Assembly: GCA_964343305.1 (NCBI GenBank)
Contig: CAYFJO010000095.1
Location: 1-28,950, forward strand
Direction of reading: 5' to 3'
From: CAYFJO01 sp964343305
Lineage (GTDB): Bacteria; Planctomycetota; Planctomycetia; Pirellulales; Pirellulaceae
Length of the DNA stretch: 28,950 bases
Made by a program: the position numbers and the translations under genes
The notes under the pieces: generated by a model
Seen by the model: the letters and a program-made list of their open reading frames with translations, nothing else
What the model was told of the DNA's origin: nothing
Database searches by the model: none
In this document: in pieces, positions 22,499 to 28,950 of the stretch
How positions within the stretch are numbered: position 1 is the stretch's first letter
Layout of the letters: each line of letters starts with the position of its first letter

Positions 22499-23791
22499 CT
22501 ACAACTTCCAACCTTCTCGGTACTCGCGGCGAAGGAATTGTTCAGCTTCTGGGGCGTTCGGAATCTTCAAGTTCACGGGGTCCCAGTCGATTCTTTTTCC
22601 ACAACGATAAGCCACGTTACCCAGCAGGACCGTTTCGGTAACCGCGCCGGAGTAATCGAAGTTGCAGGTCGTCAGGCTGCCAGTCTTGCAGGCGGCAATC
22701 CACTCCTGGTGATGGCCGGTCGATTTGGCAATGGTCGGATCCGGGCGCTTGAGGTCGGCGAACTGTGACTCGGGCCACAGTGCGTGCTTGCCGTAATTCG
22801 CCAACAACATTCCCTTCGAACCGACGAACACGCCCCATGCCCAGTCTGGCAATTCATGTTCCTGCCAAAACGGCGGTCGCTTCCGACCGTGGTCCCAGGT
22901 CAGCGTGACCGGCGGCAGGTCGCCGCGCGCCGGGAATTCCCACCGAACCGTCTGAGGCCGCGGCGTGCTTTCGAGATGCACCGCAGGCCCTTCGGCTTCG
23001 ATCGCCACGGGATGCCGTAAATCCAACGCCCAAAAGGCGAGGTCCAAGTAGTGGCAGCCCATGTTGCCCAACGCACCGCCACCGAAATCCCACCAGTAGT
23101 GCCAGTCGTGCGGAACGTAGCACGGATGGTACGGCCGAGAAGGTGCCGGTCCAAGCCAGACGTCCCAATTCAATTCGGGTGGAACCGGCGGTGTCTCTTG
23201 CGGACGATCACCCGCCGTTCCGCCGCCGGCGAGCCGGATGTGAACTTCGCGGACAGGCCCGATCGCGCCTGACTGGATCAATTCAACCACGCGGCGGTAG
23301 TTGCCGCTGGCATGAATCTGCGTGCCCATTTGCGTGGCCACCTTCTTCTCAGCAGCAATGCGAGCGATCGTGCGAGCCTCGTGAACGGAATGGGTCAACG
23401 GTTTCTCGCAGTAGCAGTGTTTGCCCATCCTCATGGCCATGGCGCTGGCCGGAGCGTGGATGTGATTGGGCGTGCTAACCACGACCGCGTCGATCTGCTT
23501 GTCCATGTCGTCAAGCATCTTGCGGAAGTCGTGGAACTTTCGCACGCCGGGGTATCGATCGAAGGTTGCCGCCGCTCGGCGCTCGTCGACATCGCAGAGT
23601 GCGACGATGTTCTCGCCAGCGACGCCTGCCAGGTTCGAGGCACCTCGCCCGCCTGCGCCGACCAGTGCAATGTTGAGCTTTTCGTTGGGCGAAGTGTCTG
23701 CCCGCAGGCTTACACCGCCGGTTAGCCACACGCCGGCTCCTGCAAGCGACGTGTTGACGATCATTCGCCGCCGGGAGATTTGCTTTGCCAT
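22499..23791 (-). CDS. Tat-exported Gfo/Idh/MocA-family oxidoreductase
   Basis: A 430-residue NAD(P)-dependent sugar-type oxidoreductase. A Tat-like signal (SRRRMIVNTSLAGAG) precedes the Rossmann motif IALVGAGGRG (41-50). The EKP motif is at 129-131, after RMGKHCYC. WLGPAPSRPYHP and WWDFGGGALGNMGCHYLDLAFWAL mark the planctomycete exported subgroup. GGAG sits 9 bases before the ATG. It lies between the two HZS-alpha-like genes, 45 bases downstream of the first, so it is probably co-transcribed. Compared with the family member at 7379 it has the same layout but clearly different sequence, so the two are distant paralogues. The substrate is unknown. Confidence 0.88.
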   Translation of the reverse strand: MAKQISRRRMIVNTSLAGAGVWLTGGVSLRADTSPNEKLNIALVGAGGRGASNLAGVAGENIVALCDVDERRAAATFDRYPGVRKFHDFRKMLDDMDKQIDAVVVSTPNHIHAPASAMAMRMGKHCYCEKPLTHSVHEARTIARIAAEKKVATQMGTQIHASGNYRRVVELIQSGAIGPVREVHIRLAGGGTAGDRPQETPPVPPELNWDVWLGPAPSRPYHPCYVPHDWHYWWDFGGGALGNMGCHYLDLAFWALDLRHPVAIEAEGPAVHLESTPRPQTVRWEFPARGDLPPVTLTWDHGRKRPPFWQEHELPDWAWGVFVGSKGMLLANYGKHALWPESQFADLKRPDPTIAKSTGHHQEWIAACKTGSLTTCNFDYSGAVTETVLLGNVAYRCGKRIDWDPVNLKIPNAPEAEQFLRREYREGWKL

Positions 23792-23836
23792 CGTTTGTTC
23801 TCCAAGTGCTAGTGTATTCGAATGGTCAGCAGGACC

Positions 23837-26800
23837 TCATTCCCCGGCGCTTTGGGTGAGGCGTGGCGCAAGGTTCGGTCGATTGCCGCGAAATTGATAG
23901 TCTGGCCAAAGGGGACAGTTAAGGTCGGTCCAACATTTGATGCGGCGTTTTTCCTCCGTGGTTAGCTTGACATCATAGTGCCCCGCATCAAGCACTTTCC
24001 AGAGCTTGCTCTTGACGGTACCGAAGGTCAACGGTTCACGCTTTTCATTCCCGCCTGAGTTGTAGCCCCAATCGAGATAATGGACCCAGCCCTGCGAGAT
24101 CAACGTGCGGTACGAGGCGGGTACTTTGTCGGCATCGAGCGTGGCCGTGAAGTCGAGCTTCCGTTTGTCGCTTGAGTCGTGGCAAGCCACGCAGTGTTTG
24201 TTCCATACGGGTTGGACGACCGTCTCGTAGGCGAATGGTTCAGCGCCCCACGGTGGTGGTTCGAGCTTGCTGGGTGGGTGCTGCAGCGCGAGGGGCGGAC
24301 GAGATGGCGGTGCGGCGCTGCGCGGCTCATGACATCCGATACAACTCCGCCGCTCACCCGCTTGCAGTTGGACAACGCTGCGCATTCTCTGCATCTCGTT
24401 GAAGTCCTCGTCGAGGGCTTGAAAATACAAAACCTTGCCCGACGGTGCGTAAAAACGCGCCGAGCCGTCCTTCTCCACCGGCACGATTCCCAACGACGCT
24501 TTGGCCACGTACGAAGGCCAACCGTATGGACCGCTGACTTTGTGGATCGGCGTGGCATACCATTCCTTAAAGTTGGGATGGTCGTGACGATAGCTACCAT
24601 CCTGCAACTGCTCCAAATCCGCTCGTAATTCTTGGCAGACACGAAGGTACTTGACCGTGCCGCGCCGGACACGGTGTTCGATACCCTGGTAAACGTCGGC
24701 CAGGAACAGCTCGCCCGGTTCGTCTTCTTGGGCGATCTTGCTGCGGAGCACGGGAGGTGTCTTCTGCACGCGAAAGGGCGTCGGGCACATGCTGCCGATC
24801 TCGGTATCGAGGTAGAGAATCTCTCGATTCCCAAATCGGTCGATCACGTAAATACCAAACTGGTCCCGCGGTGCATGAGAGCAAAGAAAATAGTCGCGGG
24901 CCAGCGGCACGCCGTCGCGGAAACATTCTTCCTTGGGCCAGTTCCCCGGCCAGGGAACTTCGGGAGTGAGCGTTGTGATTGCCTGTTTGCTGAAGCGGCT
25001 CTGGGAAGGGTCGACCAATGCCAAGGGACCGTTCAGATCACCGAAGTGCGAAATCAACGTACACAAGAACTCGCTCGTGCCAGGCACCTCGCGGCCATTC
25101 GCGTAACCGTTCGGCTGGATGATGTCGTTGCCGAACACCAATTCCGGATGACTGCCGTCCGGCCTGACCGCCCACAAGGTGTGACTGAAATCGGCCCCTT
25201 TGTCGATGTACTCCGAACGCTGCCAGATGATGCGGCCGTCGCTCATGACCGAAGGTCCCCATTCGCTCAGGTTGGCGAACGACAACGGCCGGATGTCTTG
25301 GCCGCGAGCGTCCATGCGGAACAGCACGGCCGCCTGGGGACGCCAACACAGGAAGCGAGCGCGGCACCGCGTACTGACGAACGCCAAGCCACCGTCCGGC
25401 AGCGGGCAAGGCCAATAATCATGAAAGGGTCCATCTGTGATCTGGTTCAGGTCGCTGCCATCCGAGTTCATCTCCATGATGTGGAAGTACCCGTCGGCCG
25501 AAGGCCGGTAGCCAAAAAAGACTTTGCTCAGATCGAAGTTGGCCATCGGGTTTCGAGCGATTCCATCACCGGATTCGAACAACTGCTTGAGTTTCGCGTT
25601 GGCTGGTTCGAAACGGCCGTCGTGGCGAGGCACCTGCAAAACGTAGACGCCCCCGCCTGCCCGGTAGCGAGAATCCAGTAACACACTGTAGTTGTGTGAC
25701 GGTTCAAAAGCATGCCGTTTGACGAACAGAATCTTCTCGATCGGCTGCAAGTCCGGATCGCGAAAGAAGAGCCGGCGTTTGGCAAGGCGAGTCTCGAACA
25801 GCGTCTGTCGCTCGGCTGCCACGTCGGGCTTGGCCGCGGACTGCAACTCGTTCTGCCGATGGCGCAGTTTCGCCAGTTCGCGACGCTCATCGGCCACGTC
25901 GCGCTCCAGGCTCGCAAAACGCTCCACCATCTCGGTCATCAACGACAGTGTCCGCTCCAAAGGATCGTAGCGCAGCAAGTGCAGCGAATAACTCTCGCCG
26001 CTTCCCTCGCGCATCGTGAGTTCATACTCGGGTCCGATCGGACCATGACCTTGGATGGAAATCACTTTTGCTTCGCCAGATGCCAGAGTCAGCCCTTCTT
26101 CGAGTGCGGGTGCGCTGCCCGAGACCTTGATGGGTTCGCCTCCTGGCGCGGCGCTCAGCCGCACACGAAAGGTCCGGTTCACGGCCGGAGCAAGCTCGGC
26201 GATGGAAAGAGAGGAAAAGACGAAGTTCACCGCACGTCCTTGCGGCTGCGTGTGCTTGCCTCCCATACCCAGGCCGATGCGCAAACCTTGGCTTCTGCAA
26301 TCCGAAAACAGTTCCAGGGGCAGGCGAGCCTCGAAGCAACTGAGCGATTCGTTCGCCGCGCCTTCCACCAGTGTCGATTTCTTTAACTTGCCGTCGGTTT
26401 TGTAGGTGTCGAACACGAACCCTTGTGCCGCGAACCGTAAGACCCCGATGTCGCCCCCGTCCCCGGAAGAAACTACCGCCACGTGGCTGCTCAGCAATCG
26501 GTTGGTTGTGATCGCCAGGTACAAATTGTCACCGTTGTGTCCAGCGGTCACCGCGGTCTCCACCAACGGACCCAACTCGAAGTCGTATGGATGCGCCACG
26601 CGTGCGACGCCGCGCGACGCACGAGTCCAACAGGCATCGTCGATGAGACCGTCGATCGCCGGAACGTCAACCAAAGATGGCAGCGGCAGCGAATCATCGC
26701 CGACATGGCGAGGATATTCCTTCACGCGACCGTTGTACGGCACCAGGCGGGCGCTCAAGTCGGCGCGACCGAAGGCCTTCAACCAAGCGTGCTCTTCGCC

Positions 26801-27511
26801 CAGCAGGGCGTAACGAAGCTGCTCGTTGTACTTGGAATCCGCTCGTGCGATGCGTTGTCCCTCGATTCGCGGCGCAGGAGGCGGTAGAGGGATGCGTCCG
26901 CCAGAGCCGCCCTGACGACGGACGGCAATCTTGGCCGCCTTGGCGACGACCCGCTTGACGGTCTTCCAGATGTCACCATCGGTTGAGAGCTGGATTTCGA
27001 ACTCGATCGGCACGCGGTCGGCGTACTGCCGCTTCCGATCGCGCGAGAAGACGACCTTGGACACAGCAGTCATCTTTGGCAGTTCGATCTGTGCCCATTC
27101 GGCCGATGTACCGGCGGCGATCCAACTGAAATCGTTGCCGTAGCGCCCGTCATTGAGATGCTCGATCGTGTGTTTGGTGTAACCGGCAAGGCATGATGAT
27201 GCAGTGGCGGTGGCTCCGTTGTCGCGTGCCGCAAAATTGCGTTTCCCATCCGCAGCGTAAACCTCTAGCTCGTCAATGCACGCTTGGTTCGCCGAACTGG
27301 CATGAATCACAAAGCGGACGAACTTTGCTTGCTGTGTCGGAAAGGTGACCGTGTTCGGAAGGTCCGATCGGATCACCAACTCTGCGCCGGTCAACACCGT
27401 GGCAAAACACAACATCATCGCAGCCCCAACCAAAAAAGGGCCGCTTGTATCGATCGGCTTTCGTGTAAAGGGTGTCTTCAGGTGTCGTTGTTGTGGAATG
27501 GCTCGGGTCAT
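23837..27511 (-). CDS. HZS-alpha-like exported protein with discoidin and CBM9-like domains
   Basis: A 1224-residue paralogue of the gene at 18774. After a basic N-terminus and a hydrophobic segment (FLVGAAMMLCFATVLTGA) come several domains. A discoidin/F5-8-type domain (about 35-175: KFVRFVIHASSANQACIDELEVYA, HTIEHLNDGRYG) is first. A CBM9-like sandwich follows (about 280-450: PAIDGLIDDACWTRA). A charged coiled coil lies at about 525-580 (SLERDVADERRELAKLR). The propeller is at about 600-900 (YFHIMEMNSDGSDLNQITDGP). The C-terminus has CIGCH (Cys1057-His1061) and CVACH (Cys1107-His1111) for two c-type haems. A start 14 codons earlier (27553) is possible, but neither has a strong ribosome site. 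It is probably the first gene of the three-gene run. Confidence 0.82.
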   Translation of the reverse strand: MTRAIPQQRHLKTPFTRKPIDTSGPFLVGAAMMLCFATVLTGAELVIRSDLPNTVTFPTQQAKFVRFVIHASSANQACIDELEVYAADGKRNFAARDNGATATASSCLAGYTKHTIEHLNDGRYGNDFSWIAAGTSAEWAQIELPKMTAVSKVVFSRDRKRQYADRVPIEFEIQLSTDGDIWKTVKRVVAKAAKIAVRRQGGSGGRIPLPPPAPRIEGQRIARADSKYNEQLRYALLGEEHAWLKAFGRADLSARLVPYNGRVKEYPRHVGDDSLPLPSLVDVPAIDGLIDDACWTRASRGVARVAHPYDFELGPLVETAVTAGHNGDNLYLAITTNRLLSSHVAVVSSGDGGDIGVLRFAAQGFVFDTYKTDGKLKKSTLVEGAANESLSCFEARLPLELFSDCRSQGLRIGLGMGGKHTQPQGRAVNFVFSSLSIAELAPAVNRTFRVRLSAAPGGEPIKVSGSAPALEEGLTLASGEAKVISIQGHGPIGPEYELTMREGSGESYSLHLLRYDPLERTLSLMTEMVERFASLERDVADERRELAKLRHRQNELQSAAKPDVAAERQTLFETRLAKRRLFFRDPDLQPIEKILFVKRHAFEPSHNYSVLLDSRYRAGGGVYVLQVPRHDGRFEPANAKLKQLFESGDGIARNPMANFDLSKVFFGYRPSADGYFHIMEMNSDGSDLNQITDGPFHDYWPCPLPDGGLAFVSTRCRARFLCWRPQAAVLFRMDARGQDIRPLSFANLSEWGPSVMSDGRIIWQRSEYIDKGADFSHTLWAVRPDGSHPELVFGNDIIQPNGYANGREVPGTSEFLCTLISHFGDLNGPLALVDPSQSRFSKQAITTLTPEVPWPGNWPKEECFRDGVPLARDYFLCSHAPRDQFGIYVIDRFGNREILYLDTEIGSMCPTPFRVQKTPPVLRSKIAQEDEPGELFLADVYQGIEHRVRRGTVKYLRVCQELRADLEQLQDGSYRHDHPNFKEWYATPIHKVSGPYGWPSYVAKASLGIVPVEKDGSARFYAPSGKVLYFQALDEDFNEMQRMRSVVQLQAGERRSCIGCHEPRSAAPPSRPPLALQHPPSKLEPPPWGAEPFAYETVVQPVWNKHCVACHDSSDKRKLDFTATLDADKVPASYRTLISQGWVHYLDWGYNSGGNEKREPLTFGTVKSKLWKVLDAGHYDVKLTTEEKRRIKCWTDLNCPLWPDYQFRGNRPNLAPRLTQSAGE

Positions 27512-27777
27512 AACAGTTTCTCTTGTCGAGTCGCGCGGTGCGTTGAAGTTCATTCAAACACATGAAAGCAGACTGTGATTGGAGAGTATTATCAGGTGCA
27601 AGCTACCGCAAGTAAACCCAAAATGGAACGCCGCACATTTCCAGAAGCCTGAGAAGCAAGTCCAACACGTGACCAGTATCTGGATTGGCACGCATATCCC
27701 AGAGTTTGCGCACCGTCATTACTTTGTAAGCCTCCCACGGCGCGATTCAATTCAATGTTGCAGACGAGCTGACTGGC

Positions 27778-28929
27778 TCATCTAAGTTCTGTTTCTTGGA
27801 CTCGAAAAGACTGCATTGCCGATCGATCTACGACCACGCCCAGACCAGGACCTTTCGGTACATCGACGATTCCCCCCTCGATCCGAAGCGGTGTCTTGAA
27901 CATCTCATCGCGAAGCGGGTTGGGGCTGCGGTCGCATTCCAGCCGAAGCTCGCCCGCTTCGGCGCGTCCGGGCTCTCGGTAGGCCGTGGCCAAGAAGTGT
28001 GTGGTCGCGGCTAGATTCACCATCGTACCCCAGGCGTGCGGCACAACGTTGACTCCGTGGGAAGCAGCGACCGCGCGGATCTTCAACGCCTCGGATGGTC
28101 CGCCACAATAGGCTAAATCGGGCTGGGCGAACTGAACTCCGCCAGGTACCAGCAGCGACTGAAATCCGTAACGTGTCTGTTCGCACTCGCCACCCGCCAA
28201 TGGCACGCGCAGCTTCTCGTGAAGCTGCCGGTACAATTCGGGGTGCTCCGGGGAAACCGGTTCCTCGAACCAAGCAAAATCCGCTTCGTCGAGTGTGCGG
28301 CCAATGCGGATGGCTTCAGGCAAGTCGTAGGCATGATTTGCATCGGCCATCAGCGTCATCTCTGGCAAAGCTTGTCGCATCATTTCGATCAGCTTTCGAT
28401 CAAAACTGTCGTTCCTGCCGATCTTGATCTTCAAAGCACGAAAACCTTGTTCGCAATAGCCACTCGCTTCCGCGATCAAGGCATCAATCAGCGTGGCGTC
28501 GGGCAAGTCGCGGAAGTACATGCCCGTTGCGTAACCATGCACCTGATCACGAAATCGTCCGCCCATCAGTTCGCTAACGGGTTGGTTCAGCAGCTTCCCT
28601 TTCAGATCCCACAAGGCCATGTCGATACCCGAGATGGCCGCCATGAGCACACCGCGCCGCGCGAAATCGATTGTCGTCTGCCACATGTGGTGCCAATGGA
28701 CGTCGATTTGCCGAGGATCTCCCCCCAACAATTTCGGTGCATAGACAGTGGCGACAGCCGCCTGATTCACCGCGGATGGCCCAAAGCATTCGCCCCAACC
28801 AACCTCGCCCGTGTCAGCAATCACCTCGACCAACAATGACTCACGCGCAGCGCAACGCAACTGTGAGTAGGAAAATGGCTGGTCCAACTCACAACGAAGT
28901 TGGTGCGTGCGAATACATTCGATGATCAT
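27778..28929 (-). CDS. Enolase-superfamily acid-sugar dehydratase (mandelate racemase group)
   Basis: A 383-residue cytoplasmic enzyme that abstracts an alpha-proton from a carboxylate sugar with Mg2+, most likely dehydrating an aldonate or uronate-derived acid to a 2-keto-3-deoxy sugar. The full set is visible: the base pair K167/K169 in LKIKIG, and metal ligands Asp196 (ADANHAYD), Glu222 (FEEP) and Glu248 (GGECEQT). The second base His298 lies in VVPHAWGTM, with Asp271 nearby. Placing the start at 28929 gives GAGG 8 bases upstream. The frame continues to the window edge with a GTG at 28950, so a slightly longer protein cannot be excluded. The substrate is not readable from sequence. Confidence 0.88.
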   Translation of the reverse strand: MIIECIRTHQLRCELDQPFSYSQLRCAARESLLVEVIADTGEVGWGECFGPSAVNQAAVATVYAPKLLGGDPRQIDVHWHHMWQTTIDFARRGVLMAAISGIDMALWDLKGKLLNQPVSELMGGRFRDQVHGYATGMYFRDLPDATLIDALIAEASGYCEQGFRALKIKIGRNDSFDRKLIEMMRQALPEMTLMADANHAYDLPEAIRIGRTLDEADFAWFEEPVSPEHPELYRQLHEKLRVPLAGGECEQTRYGFQSLLVPGGVQFAQPDLAYCGGPSEALKIRAVAASHGVNVVPHAWGTMVNLAATTHFLATAYREPGRAEAGELRLECDRSPNPLRDEMFKTPLRIEGGIVDVPKGPGLGVVVDRSAMQSFRVQETELR

Positions 28930-28950
28930 GTTCAAAACCTCGCTATGCAC

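Noticed and set aside
24632..25681. 349-codon plus-strand open frame
   Set aside because: It is antisense to the second HZS-alpha-like gene, with no domain and no ribosome site.
18774..27511. HZS-alpha-like genes as evidence for anammox metabolism
   Set aside because: No HZS beta/gamma partner, hydrazine dehydrogenase or other anammox gene is nearby, and this propeller/haem layout is common in non-anammox planctomycetes.
27512..27777. Possible small gene in the gap between the last HZS-alpha-like gene and the dehydratase
   Set aside because: Open frames are short, have no ribosome site and read as low-quality translation. I see nothing supportable there.

Overview
The window looks like a chromosomal segment of a planctomycete, probably Pirellulales (Rhodopirellula/Pirellula-like). 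This rests on gene content and style. There are several secreted sulfatases, two Tat-exported Gfo/Idh/MocA oxidoreductases, and two very large hydrazine-synthase-alpha-like proteins with a beta-propeller and two CxxCH motifs. There are also many non-coding palindromic repeats. This is inference; no rRNA or marker gene is present.

Region 1 (1-2.9 kb) is the most unusual part. It holds five small same-strand genes, mostly of unknown function, separated by about 140-170 bp spacers with attC-like architecture. The 5' end of each cassette (GTTG...) is complementary to its own 3' end, perfectly over 12 bases in the first cassette and 10/11 in the third. This is what integron gene-cassette excision and insertion produce. 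No integrase is in the window. In this orientation intI/attI would lie to the left of position 1, unless this is an integrase-less attC cluster.

Region 2 (2.9-11.5 kb, + strand) is a catabolic block with signs of decay. It contains a sialidase-like remnant, an intact two-domain sialidase with a palindromic element inserted in frame, a Tat-exported alpha/beta-hydrolase (esterase-like), and remnants of a GH127-like enzyme and of a Tat signal. These are followed by a Gfo/Idh/MocA protein, a sulfatase, an HpcH/HpaI aldolase and another possible remnant. The theme is breakdown of decorated (sialylated, acetylated, sulfated) glycans.

Region 3 (11.5-16.4 kb, - strand) carries a histidine phosphatase, two adjacent sulfatases (iduronate-2-sulfatase-like and arylsulfatase-like) and a bicupin. 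The bicupin is divergent from an aldehyde:ferredoxin oxidoreductase (AOR) and a MoaD/ThiS sulfur carrier (16.6-18.75 kb, + strand).

Region 4 (18.8-27.5 kb, - strand) is a run of three genes. Two paralogous HZS-alpha-like haem/propeller proteins, with different carbohydrate-binding-type N-termini, flank a Gfo/Idh/MocA oxidoreductase. The window ends with an enolase-superfamily acid-sugar dehydratase. Its 2-keto-3-deoxy product would be a plausible substrate for the class II aldolase at 10.4 kb (inference).

At least six palindromic elements (61, 49, 78, 52, 64 and 73 bp) lie in the intergenic spaces and, once, inside a gene. No tRNA, rRNA, CRISPR array or transposase was seen.
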